Below, in pieces: positions 23,502 to 33,319 of a stretch of 64,000 nucleotides of DNA. The first letter of the stretch is position 1. Every line of letters begins with the position of its first letter. The notes beneath the pieces are model-generated. The model was not told the origin of the DNA, did no database searches, and saw only the letters and a list, made by a program, of their open reading frames with translations. Source of the stretch: Hippopus hippopus (lineage: Eukaryota > Mollusca > Bivalvia > Cardiida > Cardiidae). The position numbers and the translations under genes were made by a program. Where the stretch lies: contig OX328097.1 in NCBI GenBank assembly GCA_946811185.2, positions 4,512,242-4,576,241 on the forward strand, in the 5' to 3' direction.

Positions 23502-23600
23502 GGCACAAAATTGTCTTTCAAAAGCCACTGGCTGCTTTTCCACATAAACCTGTTGAAACAATTTTCAGCTGTGAAAGAGGAATGAATCCTGCAACATTTA
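23502..23600 (-). mobile_element. SINE-3 fragment
   Basis: ggcacaaaattgtctttcaa and agccactggctgcttttcca; only the middle of the element remains. Confidence 0.6.
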
Positions 23601-23604
23601 AGCC

Positions 23605-23940
23605 TAAGCTACTTGTCTAGGCTTTTGACTTAGGAGATATGGGGGAAATATTTGGTAATCAAGGACACTTTAGAAGAAAAAAAAGTTTCACGCATACAAT
23701 TTACACGTGCCATTAGCTTTTTGTTCTATTTAAAATGTCAAGATAATTATTTTGTTCGTTGCAAATGAAACTCAAAACAGCTTGTTCCATTTCGTGACTT
23801 GCAACTAATGACATCACATTTGCTTTATGATTTTAAAATGATTCTTGTAGAAGAAAGAATAATGTTAAAATTAATGGCAAACCTGACTTCAGATCTTTAA
23901 AAGGATTTGTGTGTTTTTTTTTTTTGTTGATTTTCCTGTG
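23605..23940. other. Non-coding stretch
   Basis: Nothing was recognised. Confidence 0.5.
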
Positions 23941-23944
23941 TAAC

Positions 23945-24171
23945 TTAACCCTTTACCACACAATCACGAGTTTTAACGACCTTGAAGAAAAAGCCTTTTG
24001 AAACCATTGTGGGAAAAAGAGAAAATGCTGTAACCAGCATTTTCTCCTTTTCCCAAATGTTTTCTACCCTTTCCAAAACGAACTTTAGTTTCAGAGTCAC
24101 GTTTATTGTGTCGTCTGCAAATGCTTTGAATTTGGACTAATCTAAAATTTTGTCGTTTGGTAAAGAGTTGA
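23945..24171 (+). mobile_element. TTAA-MITE copy 22
   Basis: ttaaccctttaccacacaat to tgtcgtttggtaaagagttg. The palindrome centre lacks one g of ctggtaacc. Confidence 0.85.
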
Positions 24172-24429
24172 ATTTAGGAAGTATGGTATTGGTGACCTTT
24201 TGTCACATGTCAAGACTCGGGAAATTTTGGGGATAGTCTTGTACAACCCATTAGTGTTGAAACTCGTTATCTGAAATACAAAGTTTTTATATTTCCTTTT
24301 GGAAATTGCAACTGTTTTAGAAAATCAAAATTATCAGCCATCAAAGCTGAGAATGAATAAAAGAAATACTCTGACAAAGAAAGTATTGTTTTAAGGATCA
24401 TATGGAAAACATTGGCAGAAGACAAAACT

Positions 24430-24655
24430 GAAGAACCATCTACATTGAAACCATATGCAGATGACAAATTAGATGTGTCTCAAATGATAGGATTTTGTCT
24501 TTAATAGTGTAGAAAACATGGTGGAAAAAAGAGACAATGCTTGTGAGAAAATGCTTCTTTCCAGTAATTTCTCCTTTTCCCCATGATGTTTTCATAAGTC
24601 TTTTTCCTAAGGGTTTTTAACACATGGAATAAATTATTGTTTTGATAAGGTGTAA
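24430..24655 (-). mobile_element. TTAA-MITE copy 23, just upstream of CPSF2 exon A
   Basis: acattgaaaccatatgcagatgac, tctcaaatgataggattttg and ctccttttccccatgatgtt. It ends about 53 bp before the exon, leaving only the pyrimidine tract region free. Confidence 0.7.
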
Positions 24656-24708
24656 ACTGATGAAAATCGTGGGCTTTTTTGTAAAGACATCTTCCTTTCT
24701 ACTTTCAG

Positions 24709-24876
24709 GTTGTGCTCTGCAGCCAACCAGACCTACAGAGTGGGTTTTCCCGAGATCTATTTGTGGCTTGGTGTGGCAACACTAAAAATAGTATCATATT
24801 AACGAGTAGAACATCAGACAAGACTCTGGCAAGATGGTTAATGGACCACCCTGATAACAAAACTGTAACTATGGAG
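24709..24876 (+). CDS. CPSF2: CPSF2 internal exon A (cleavage and polyadenylation specificity factor subunit 2)
   Basis: CPSF100 is the catalytically inactive partner of the CPSF73 endonuclease in the nuclear pre-mRNA 3'-end cleavage complex. This exon reads in phase 0 as 56 codons beginning [18 protein letters not shown] and ending [28 protein letters not shown] and the T-LARWL-DHP stretch match the end of the beta-CASP/metallo-beta-lactamase region of animal CPSF2 (about residues 325-380 of about 780, from memory of the human protein). It follows a pyrimidine-rich acceptor ending tactttcag and is followed by the donor gtaagg. No earlier exon was found in 24.7 kb, so the N-terminal metallo-beta-lactamase half is not seen. 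A TTAA-MITE ends about 50 bp upstream. Identity is from motif recognition only; alignment would settle it. Confidence 0.92.
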
Positions 24877-24943
24877 GTAAGGTTAACTACATAATTATCT
24901 CAGTGTTTGTTTCATTTAGTTTCATTATGTGAACAAATTTCTA

Positions 24944-25053
24944 TAACCCTTTACTAAACATTTCTGTGTTACAAAGAGAAAGCCATAGAAAACACTATGG
25001 GGAAAGGAGACAATGCTGGTAGCCAGCATTTTCTCCATTTTCCACGCTGTTTT
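24944..25053 (+). mobile_element. TTAA-MITE copy 24, cut by HL-A
   Basis: ataaccctttactaaacatt to tccacgctgtttt, then an abrupt switch to an HL-A left end within the T run. The right arm is not found after the HL-A piece. Confidence 0.75.
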
Positions 25054-25665
25054 AGCTCACCTGAGCACTAAGTGCTCAAGGTGAGCTTTTGTGATTGTGC
25101 TGTGTCAGGCGTTGTCCGAGTCGTAGGTTGTCAACTTTTACCTTGTGTATGCTCTAGAGGCCACATTTTGAGTCCGATACTCATGAAACTTGGTCAGGAT
25201 GTTTGCCTTGATGATGTCTCCGACAACTTCAGAAATCGGTCATGTCTAGTCAAAAACTAGGTCACAAGGTCAAATCTTAGAAAAACCTTGTGTACGTACT
25301 AGAGGCCACATTTTCAGTCCAATACTCTTGAAAGTTGGTCAGAATGTTTGTCTTGATGATATCTCGGACAAGATTGAAAATGGGTTAGGTCGGGTCAAAA
25401 ACTAGGTCACTAGGTAAGATTTTAGAAAATATTTTGTGTACACGCTAGAGGCCACATTTTCTGTCCAATACTCACGAAACTTAGAATGTTTGCCTGGATG
25501 ATATCTCAGATGAGTTCCAAAAAGGGTCATGTCGGGGCAAAATCTAAGTCACTAGGTCAAATCTTTGAAAAACCTTGTATACGCTCTGGAGGCCACATTT
25601 TCAATACAATACTCATGAAAGTCAGAATGTTTGTCTTGATGTTATCTTAAACGAGTTTGAAAATG
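25054..25665 (+). mobile_element. HL-A element copy 3, right end missing
   Basis: agctcacctgagcactaagt, then four units of the 145-bp type (tagaggccacattttgagtc, gtcaaaaactaggtcacaag). No right hairpin follows. It lies in CPSF2 intron A-B. Confidence 0.78.
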
Positions 25666-25859
25666 AGAAATTTCCAGTTACAAGCAATTTGTCCGCTCAA
25701 GTGCACTCAACTACAGTCTGTTGCAAGACGCAAAATGTCGTCTGCAGGACGTAATGAGCAAACAGAGAAATCTTGTTCTGTGAATTCGTGTCTGATTGCT
25801 TGATTCAAAGATGTTAACCCTTTATCCATAAAGTGCTGGAACCGAGTTAAGTTGTTCTT

Positions 25860-25928
25860 GCAGACAGTGAAGATCAAGATCAGACTGCACAGAACGTACA
25901 GTCTGATCATGAATCTACACTGTCTGCG
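25860..25928. repeat. CAGTGTAGATC hairpin element, copy 3
   Basis: gcagacagtgaagatcaaga pairs with tgaatctacactgtctgc; inner cagactgcac/gtacagtctg. Confidence 0.75.
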
Positions 25929-25999
25929 AATTCTTTACATATTTTTGCAAAAACAACGTGGAGATAACAATACATGTATTTAGGATGTTTGACCTGATC

Positions 26000-26135
26000 C
26001 AAAAAGACCCATTTTGTGCCTTTCACAACTATAGTTGCCTTTGTGACCAGTGTAGATCAAGATCATACTGCACAAAACATGCAGTCTGATCGTTGATCTA
26101 GACTGTCCGCTTTGCTAAACATGACAGACAAAAAA
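26000..26135. repeat. CAGTGTAGATC hairpin element, copy 4
   Basis: cctttcacaactatagttgc is the left flank. Core ccagtgtagatcaagatcat pairs with gatcgttgatctagactgtcc. Copies 3 and 4 are only about 120 bp apart. Confidence 0.75.
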
Positions 26136-26213
26136 CCACTCAGATATTGTGATTATTTGACTCTTATTTTGAAACTGAAAATGTTTGTTGGGTTTATTCG
26201 GTGCTCTAAGGAT

Positions 26214-26438
26214 TAACCTTTTACCACACAATGCCGACTTTAAATGACCCTGAAGTAAAAGCCTTTTGAAAACATTGTGGGAAAAGGAGAAAATGCTGGT
26301 AACCTGCATTTTCTCCTTTTCCCACAATGTTTTCAAATTTATCAAAGAAAAATCCCAGCATTTGAGCCACACTGAAGTTGTCTGTAAATGCTTTCAATTT
26401 GGAAGGGTCTAAAATTTTGTCTTATGGTAAAGGGTTAA
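26214..26438 (+). mobile_element. TTAA-MITE copy 25
   Basis: ttaaccttttaccacacaat to tatggtaaagggttaa; both palindrome arms are intact except ctgg-aacctgc. Confidence 0.85.
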
Positions 26439-26479
26439 CCCTGTACTTATAACTTGCTAAACATGGCTTTTGTTAGGTT

Positions 26480-26552
26480 TTTTGGCAGATAGTTCGGATT
26501 AAAACAGACCGCACAAAACATGCAGTCTTATCATGGATCTACACTGTTCATT
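26480..26552. repeat. CAGTGTAGATC hairpin element, copy 5 (right half)
   Basis: gaccgcacaaaacatgcagt and catggatctacactgttc; the left arm is decayed. Confidence 0.6.
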
Positions 26553-26612
26553 TCGTTACAACATGTTGCAACCAAAACAACAATGAAATTGAAAATAGTG
26601 GAGCTGATTTTT

Positions 26613-27172
26613 AGCTCACCTGAGCACAAAGTGCTCAAGGTGAGCGTTTGTGATCGTGCTGTGTCAGGCTTCCGGTGTGCGTTCGTCAACATGTGGCCAT
26701 ATTTTCAGTCAGACACTAATGAAACTTTGTCAGAATGTTTGTCTTCCTAAAATATTGGACAAGTTCGAAGTTTGTATCATGTGGTTTCAAAAAGTAGGTC
26801 CCTGGGCCAGATCTTAGAAAAATCTTCAGCCTGATACTCTTGAAACTAGGTCAGAATGTTTGTATTGATGATATCTTGGACCCACTCGAAATTGGGTCTT
26901 GTTGGGTCAAAAAGTTTGTCACCTGATCAGATCTTAGGAAAAACCTTGTGTGCACTTTAAGAGGCCACATTTTTAGCCTGATACTCATGAAACTAAGTTG
27001 GGGTGTTTGTCTTGATGACACCTCAGACAAGTATGGAATTGGGTCATTTTGGGTGAAAAAGTTGGTCACTTGCACTCATGTGTTTTACATCATTAAAATC
27101 AGGATCTCTTCAGCTTTATAAACCCTAGATGACTTTACTCAGGTGAGTGCTTTAGGGCCATTGGCCCTCTTG
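26613..27172 (+). mobile_element. HL-A element copy 4, compact complete copy
   Basis: Left CTCACCTGAG (26615-26624) and right CTCAGGTGAG (27138-27147) are exact inverse complements. The terminal hairpin is agggccattggccct and the end tcttg. There are two to three diverged 145-bp-type units. Flanked by TTTT on the left and TTTATG on the right, with no TSD. Confidence 0.8.
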
Positions 27173-27327
27173 TTTATGTTTGAAAAATCACATTTGATTA
27201 ATTTTACCCTCTTAGGGTTAAAGCCTTGAATAAAGGAATTAGAACTTTTCCGTTTCGAACAAATGAGTTGGGGGGAGATTTTGCATGGTCAAGGTTGTGT
27301 TTGTCAGAATATCTTGTAAATAGCAAA

Positions 27328-27374
27328 GTGTGTACAGCATGTTTTGTGCTGTCTCATCTTGATCTACACTGTCC
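27328..27374. repeat. CAGTGTAGATC hairpin element, copy 6 (partial)
   Basis: gtacagcatgttttgtgctg and tcatcttgatctacactgtcc. Confidence 0.6.
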
Positions 27375-27403
27375 CCAAAAGCAAAACAAGTTGTGCTCAG
27401 CGC

Positions 27404-27622
27404 TCTTATGCTTTACTCAACAATCCCATATTTAAAGAAGGCTCTAGAAAACATTGAGGGTAAAGGAGAAAATGCTGGTAACCAGCATTTTCTCCTTTTT
27501 GTCACAATGTTTTCTACCCTTTAAAAGACAAATGCCTATATCTTAGCCATGGTTCATTTCTTGTCTGCTTATGTATTCAATTTGGGCGAGTCTAAAATAT
27601 CATTGTATTGCTGAAGAGTTAT
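27404..27622 (+). mobile_element. TTAA-MITE copy 26
   Basis: Palindrome aaaacattgagggtaaagga...; right arm cttgtctgcttatgtattc; end ctgaagagtta. A SINE-1 follows at once. Confidence 0.78.
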
Positions 27623-27623
27623 G

Positions 27624-27887
27624 GTTGATTGACTGATTGATTGAATTGGAGTTTAACGCCATTTTAACAGCTTAGGATATATCACGGCAGTCAGTGCACC
27701 TATGCATGTGTTTCCTGGCTTTCTCACACTAGTACTGACACAACTTTCTTTCCAAGTCACTGACTACTTCCTCACATGCATCATAGGTGGGAGGCGAAAA
27801 ATCACTAGAAAGAAAGTTTGCCACAACCAGCAATCAGACTCGCAACCACCATGTCACAAGTCACCACTGAGCTACCCAGATGGGCTG
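27624..27887 (-). mobile_element. SINE-1 copy with intact AATC tail
   Basis: ttgattgactgattgattga is the tail on the plus strand; the head is gtagctcagtggtgac on the minus strand. Sixteen bases around the A box are missing compared with 19090-19314. Confidence 0.82.
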
Positions 27888-27916
27888 AATTGTAATGGGT
27901 TAAGGTTTATGATTCA

Positions 27917-28145
27917 TTAACTCTTTACCACACACTTCCAAGTTTTAACTACCCTGAGAAAGAAGCCTCATGAAAACATTGTGGGAAAAGGAGAAAATGC
28001 TGGTAACCAGCATTTTCTCCTTTTCTCGCAATGTTTTCCTCTCTATCAATGACAGATTCCATCATTTGAGCTACATTTAAAGTGTCGTCTTAAAGTGCTT
28101 TCAATATGGACAAGTCTGCAGTTTTGTTGTGTGGAAAAGAGTTAA
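27917..28145 (+). mobile_element. TTAA-MITE copy 27, ends 17 bp before CPSF2 exon B
   Basis: ttaactctttaccacacact to gtgtggaaaagagttaa with near-perfect hairpin arms. Any branch point for exon B must lie in or right at the edge of this element. Confidence 0.85.
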
Positions 28146-28162
28146 ACAATTTTGTTTTTCAG

Positions 28163-28266
28163 GTCAGAAGAAGACTTAAGCTTGAAGGCCAAGAACTAGA
28201 AGACTTTGTGAAGAAGAAACAGGAAAAAGAAGTGGAAGAGGCAAAGAAAAAAATAGCTCAAAACAA
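28163..28266 (+). CDS. CPSF2: CPSF2 internal exon B (start of charged linker)
   Basis: The acceptor tttttcag precedes it and a weak donor, gtatgc, follows. The exon is 104 bp, starts in phase 0 and leaves two bases (AA) for the next exon. It encodes VRRRLKLEGQELEDF followed by a Lys/Glu-rich segment ending AQN. This matches the R-RVKLEGKELE block and charged helix just after the beta-CASP region of CPSF2. It is squeezed between two TTAA-MITEs: one ends 17 bp before the exon and another begins 33 bp after it. The frame stays open from the left MITE through the exon into the right one (28106-28381), so inclusion of flanking MITE sequence would not at once stop translation. Confidence 0.9.
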
Positions 28267-28298
28267 GTATGCCATCTTTTCACAAAAAGTATTGTGTT

Positions 28299-28475
28299 TT
28301 ATCCCTTTACCAAACAATCTTGGGTTTAAACAGTCTTTTGAAAAAGGCCTTTTCCCACAGTGTTTTCCTCTGTTTCAAGGATGATTCCAATCATTTTAGT
28401 TATATTTAAGTTGTTGTCTGAAAAATGCTTTAAATTTCAAAAAGTCTAAAATTTTGTCCCTTGGCAAAGAGTTAA
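28299..28475 (+). mobile_element. TTAA-MITE copy 28, begins 33 bp after exon B
   Basis: ttatccctttaccaaacaatc to tggcaaagagttaa. The left arm and centre of the hairpin are deleted: tttgaaaaaggc joins ttttcccacagtgttttc. Confidence 0.82.
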
Positions 28476-28479
28476 ATTC

Positions 28480-28707
28480 TTATCCCTTTACCACATAATC
28501 CCGACTTTTAACGACCCTAGGAAAGAAAGCTTTTGATAACATTGTGGGAAAAGGAGAAAATGCTGGAAACCAGCATTTTCACCTTTTTCCACAATGTTTT
28601 CTACCCTTCTAAAGTCAATTTCAATTTTTGAGTCACTTTCATTTTATCATTTACAAATGCTTTGAATTTGGACAAGTCCAAAATTTTGTCATTTGGTAAA
28701 GGGTTAA
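28480..28707 (+). mobile_element. TTAA-MITE copy 29, right after copy 28
   Basis: ttatccctttaccacataat to tcatttggtaaagggttaa. Five bases separate it from copy 28, in the same orientation. Confidence 0.85.
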
Positions 28708-28800
28708 CCTGCTAAATATATCATGAAACTTTTATGCGGATAGTAAAAACCTGAATGATACTATTTCAAATTAATTTCTGGACAAAAATATCTCTTTAGT

Positions 28801-28868
28801 GTACAGTGTGGGTACAAGATCAGACTGCACGTTTTGTGCAGTCTGATCTTGTGCTACACTGTCTGCAA
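28801..28868. repeat. CAGTGTAGATC hairpin element, copy 7
   Basis: acaagatcagactgcacgtt and tgtgcagtctgatcttgt form a strong stem around the centre. Confidence 0.78.
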
Positions 28869-28915
28869 AAGGTCAGTGAGTTGCGCCTAGCAGCCTAAGG
28901 TTTAACATCCCTAAG

Positions 28916-29040
28916 GTAGAACACTATTGTAAACATCTTTGAAAGAGAAAAAAATGCTGGTTCATGTATTTTTTTCCTTTGCTTACAAAGTTTTCAACCC
29001 TTTACATGATAAATTTCAATATTAAAAGCCACATATTACT
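28916..29040 (+). mobile_element. TTAA-MITE remnant 30
   Basis: Decayed centre (aaaatgctggttcatg) and right arm ttttcaaccctttacatga; no right terminus. Confidence 0.45.
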
Positions 29041-29233
29041 AGTAACCCTTTACCACACAATCCTGGGTTTTAACGACCTTTAGGAAGAAGGCTTTTGAGA
29101 ACATTCTGGGAAAAGAAGCATTTTTCCTTTTCCCGCTATGTTTTCTACACTTACTGAATTTCAGTTTTTGAGCCAGATTTATTTTGTCATCTGCAAATGC
29201 TTTCAATTTGGATGAGCCCAAAATTTTGTTGTT
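29041..29233 (+). mobile_element. TTAA-MITE copy 31, split by HL-B (continues 31996-32011)
   Basis: aaccctttaccacacaatcc to cccaaaattttgttgtt, where HL-B begins. The missing end, tttggtaaagagttaa, appears immediately after the HL-B end tcttg. This marks the insertion site to within a few bases. Confidence 0.88.
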
Positions 29234-30653
29234 AGCTCCACTGGCCGAAGGCCAGCGGGCTTATGTCATGGCCTGTTGTCCGTTGTCCGTCCGTCCGTGC
29301 GTCCGTCCGTCCGTCCTTGCGTTAACTTTTTTTTAAAACGTCTTCTTCTCTGAAACTACCCATCCAATTTTGATGAAACTTCACAGAAATGATCCTGCCA
29401 TGGTCCTCTTCAGAATTTCTTGAAAGAATTTAATTCCTTCAAAAACTCTGGTTGCCATGGCAACAAAACTGAAAAATTTTGAAAATCTTTGAAAATCTTC
29501 TTGTCTGAAACCGTAAGGCCAAGGGCTACCAAATTTGGCATGTAGCTTTATCTAGTGGACCTCTACCAAGTTTCTTCAATTTATAGCCCTGGGGTCAAAA
29601 TTGGCCCCGCCCCGGGGGTTACAAGTTATACATGGGCTTATTTAGGGAGAACTTTAAAATTCCTCTTCTACCTAGCCATAGGGCCTAGAGCTACCAAATT
29701 TGGCATGTAGCTTTATCTAGTGGACCTCTGCCAAGATTGTTCAAATTATAGCCCTGGGGTCAAATTAGGCCCTGCCTGGGGGTAACAAGTTTTACATGGG
29801 CTTATATAACAAGTTTTACATGGGCTTATATAGGGAGAACTTTAAAATTCTTCTTTGACCTAGCCATGGGGCCTAGGGCGACCAAATTTGGCATATAGCT
29901 TTATCTAGTGGACCTGTACCAAGGGTGTCCAAATTATAGCCGAGGGTCAAATTTGACTTCGCTCCGCGGGGGGTAACATGTTTTACATGGGCGGGCTTAT
30001 ATAGGAAAATCTTTCGCATCTAGCTATAAGGGCTAGGGCTATCAAATTTGCATTTAGCTTTATCTAGGGGGTCTCTATCAAGGGTGCCCAAATTATAGCC
30101 CAGGGGGTCAAATGTAGCCCCACCCCAGGGGGTCACAAGTTCTACATGGTCTTATATAAGGAAACTTTAATAATCTACTTGTACATAGCCATATTTAGGC
30201 CTAGGGCTACCAAATTTTGCATGTAACTTTATATAATGGGCCTCTACCAAGAGGGCCCAAATTTTAACTTTGGGGGTCAAGTTTGACTCCACACCAGGGG
30301 TCACAAGTTTTACATTGGCTTTTATAGTGAAAACTTGATAAACCTGTGTCATGGATCACATATTTTACAGGGCCTTTTATTCAGCAAACTTGTTTTACAT
30401 GACTTTTTATTGGGCAAGATTAAAAAATCTTTTTGTTTATAACCACACATTCTAGTTTCATATTGTAGGTCTGGGGTCAAAATTGCCTTCATTCCAGGGA
30501 TCGCAAGTTTAACATGGGCTTCAAAATATTGTCACTTCAATTTAAACATTAATCAAGGGAAATAACTCTTTTTATGAAAGATAAAGTTCGTTACTATTTA
30601 CCTCCCTTGATTATCAAGCTGCAGTGATACATGATTGGTGCTAGACAAGTTTT

Positions 30654-30780
30654 TTAGCTCCACTGGCCGAAGGCCAGCAGGCTTATGTTATGGCCCGTTG
30701 TCCGTTGTGCGTCCATCCGTATGTTAACTTTTTAGCTCATTTGAGCACAACGTGCTCAAGGGGAGCTTTTAGCATTTGTT
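30654..30780 (+). mobile_element. Nested HL-B left end followed by HL-A left end
   Basis: agctccactggccgaaggcc with gtccgttgtgcgtccatccg stops at 30730. ttttagctcatttgagcaca and gtgctcaaggggagct follow: two truncated left ends stacked at T runs. Confidence 0.7.
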
Positions 30781-30978
30781 TCAACTCAATAAAAGAATTT
30801 TCAATCATACACCAAAACAAAAAATTATCCTCCACATATCTGACTGTTTACAAACTATGAAGTGTTCATATTAATACACCATGTCTACTGTTTGATGATG
30901 ACTAGCTTAGAAAAAGTATTAATAAAATAAGTTTGAAAAAAAATCTTAGTGATTTATTATGACAATTGTTAGCACACA

Positions 30979-31175
30979 TGTAACTCATTACCAAACGATA
31001 ATATTTTAGGCTTGTCTAAATCGAAAGCACTTGCAGACGACAAAATAAAAGTGATTGAAAATTTGAAATTTGTTTTGTGAACAGTAGAAAACATTGTAAG
31101 AAAAGGAGAAAATGCTTTTCTAAAGCCTTCTTTCTCAGGGTCATCAAAAGTAGGGATTGTCTGGTAATAGGTTAA
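30979..31175 (-). mobile_element. TTAA-MITE copy 32 inside HL-B, right hairpin arm lost
   Basis: taactcattaccaaacgata to tctggtaataggttaa. gaaaatgc is joined directly to ttttctaaagcc. Confidence 0.78.
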
Positions 31176-31995
31176 AAAGATATATTTCAAACTGAGATTG
31201 ATGTATATACTTGTTTTTTACTGGCACTGAAGGTCCGTCCGTCCATCTCTCCGTGCGTGCATTAACTTTTATTTCAAACATCTCTGAAACTACTTATCCA
31301 ATTTTGATGAAACTTCAAAGAAATGATCCTGCCATGGTCTTCTTCAGAATCCCATGACAGAATTTTATTCCTTCAAAAACTCTGGTTGCCATGGCAACAA
31401 AAACTGTAAGGCCTAGGGCTACCAAATTTGGCATGTAGCTGTATCTAGTGGGCCTCTACCAAGTTCCTTCAAATAATAGCCATGGGGTCTACCAAATTTT
31501 GCATGTAGCTTTATCTAGTGGGCCAGTACAAGGAGGGCCCAAATTATAGTCCTTGACCCAAGTTTGTCCCCACACCACGGAACACAAGGTCACCAGTTTT
31601 ACATGGGCTTTTGTAATGAAAACTATCTTAAGTCATCATGTTACTAACCATTATAAAGACTAAGGCTATTAGATTTAGCCCTGTCTCATGGGTTTCATGT
31701 TTTACAGGGCTTTTCATTGAGAAAAATTTGAAAATCTTCTTGTTTATAACATTCAAGAACTGAATTATTTGGTATGGAGCTTTATATTGTGGACCTCCAC
31801 CAGGATTCAAATAATTATAGCTTTGCGATCAAAATTGGCTTTGCCCATGGATCACAACTTTCTCGTAGGATAAGATAGAAAAATGTTTGCATGTCCTCGT
31901 GTTTGAAATCAATTTGCTGAATATTGTAATGTTTGGCTTGTAGTGTTTTTACTTAATAGCCAGTGGAGCGATACAGGGCCATCATGGCCCTCTTG

Positions 31996-32011
31996 TTTGG
32001 TAAAGAGTTAA
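31996..32011 (+). mobile_element. Right terminus of TTAA-MITE copy 31
   Basis: tttggtaaagagttaa completes the element interrupted at 29233. Confidence 0.85.
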
Positions 32012-32084
32012 GGTTTGTCATCTGCAACACTTTTAACATGAAAGTTCTACAATTCAGTTGTTTTTTACATTTGTATATTTACAT

Positions 32085-32340
32085 TTGTATTGGAGTTTTA
32101 TGCCATTTTAACAGCTAAGGCTATATCATGGCGGTCAGTGACGCATCCATGTGTTTCCTAGCATTCTTACACCAGTACTGACACATTACTTTCTTTCCAA
32201 AGCCACTGACTACTTTCTTCACATGCATCAGAGGTCAGAGGCGAAAAATCGCTGGGAAGAAAGTCTGCCGCAACTGGGTATCAAACCCACAACCTCCAGA
32301 TCACAAGTTAGATACGTTAACCACGGAGCTACCGGGCCAG
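32085..32340 (-). mobile_element. SINE-1 copy, tail decayed
   Basis: On the minus strand gtagctccgtggttaacgta and gggtttgatacc mark the head. The body retains catgcatcagaggtcagagg. The AATC tail is replaced by a catttgtat-rich sequence. Confidence 0.8.
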
Positions 32341-32691
32341 GCTTAGTTGTCTGGTATAGAGTAAAAGGGTTTGGTATGCCAGGGAAGGAGGGGGAGGAAA
32401 ATTCTGAAGACCAATAGTCACCAAATGATAATTTCATAAGCAATTTTACTTTAAATATCGAGACAGAGAGTCTGTTATGATTAGAGCATTTCCCTTGTAT
32501 GACTACAAACTGACTTGTTTTTTTGCTTGAAATGGTTAATGAAATTACTATAAATATTTCAGTAAACAAGCTGGTTTTGGTGTGGTTTCTACACTGGTGT
32601 TATTGACAAGAGAAAGAATGTTGTTTTTCTGATTAAAAACCTTTTTTTAACAATGCTTTGGGTGTAATCAAGGGGTCTCTGATTTAATTCT

Positions 32692-32835
32692 GTGGTAACC
32701 ATTATTTTCTCCTTTTCCCCACAATGTTTTCTACCCTTAATAGAAATTTCATGTTTGGAATAAAAATTGATTAATTGTCTGCAAATGCTTCTTAATTAGG
32801 AAAGGCTACAATTTTGTGGTTTGGTATAGAGTTTA
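32692..32835 (+). mobile_element. TTAA-MITE copy 33, left half lost
   Basis: It starts at the palindrome centre (tggtaaccattattttctcc) and ends tggtttggtatagagtttaa. Confidence 0.7.
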
Positions 32836-32859
32836 AGATACATCCTTCAGCCAGAGAAA

Positions 32860-33185
32860 AAAAAAACACTTGTTAAAACTTGATAGTGTGTAGAATGGCT
32901 CAAAATTTAGTCAGCTGTGTAAACATAGGTAAAATACCAATATTTATGGTGTAAGAAATAAATAAACTCAAGGGAATTGTCTTCAGTTTAACACGGGGAA
33001 CAATATTAATTGCTTTGAAGGCTTCCACAAAGTGAAATGCATATTCCATCGGTCATAATCTGTGCAACCTTGCAACTGTCAGGGGCAGTATTTGGCATGA
33101 AGATTTCAGAATGATCATTGTTTCATAAAATAAAGATGAAATGGGTTCAGTAATGCTGAAAAATGAGTATAGATGTATTTTTCAA
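32860..33185. repeat. Dispersed repeat of about 320 bp, copy 2, abutting exon C
   Basis: It matches 16959-17300 and ends gtatagatgtatttttc about 22 bp before exon C, so it supplies part of the region upstream of that acceptor. Confidence 0.65.
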
Positions 33186-33206
33186 CTAAATGAATAAACC
33201 TTTCAG

Positions 33207-33318
33207 AGAGCTTGATGAAGAGTCTAGTGATGAAAGTGACACTGAAATGGAAGTTGATGGAAACACAGCTGTAGCTAGTACCTCTAAAGCCAAGCATGAT
33301 ATCATCATTAAACAAGAG
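33207..33318 (+). CDS. CPSF2: CPSF2 internal exon C (acidic linker)
   Basis: The acceptor acctttcag and donor gtaagc bound a 112-bp exon. With the AA carried over from exon B it gives 38 codons, starting KELDEESSDESDTEMEVDG and ending in KHDIIIKQE. The SSDESD acidic run followed by KHD is the poorly conserved, acidic, probably disordered linker of CPSF2; the KTKHDLMMK-type motif at its end is conserved in vertebrates. The run of Ser next to Asp/Glu could be casein-kinase-2 sites (inference). The preceding intron is 4.9 kb and the following one 8.5 kb. A dispersed repeat of about 320 bp ends about 25 bp before the acceptor. Confidence 0.88.
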
Positions 33319-33319
33319 G

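Larger units (their letters stand above)
29234..31995 (+). mobile_element. HL-B element copy 2, 2.76 kb composite
   Basis: Left gctccactggc (29235-29245) and right gccagtggagc (31959-31969) are exact inverse complements. The terminal hairpin gggccatcatggccc and end tcttg follow. GTCC run 29279-29325, then five units of about 158-188 bp with accaaatttggcatgtagct and agccctggggtcaaa (29531-30360). Inside are a second HL-B left end, an HL-A left end and a TTAA-MITE, and a second GTCC run begins at 31230. No coding was seen. Confidence 0.8.

Noticed and set aside
28106..28384. Single 92-codon gene covering CPSF2 exon B and flanks
   Set aside because: Only the central 104 bp matches CPSF2; both flanks are MITE and intron sequence that happen to stay open.
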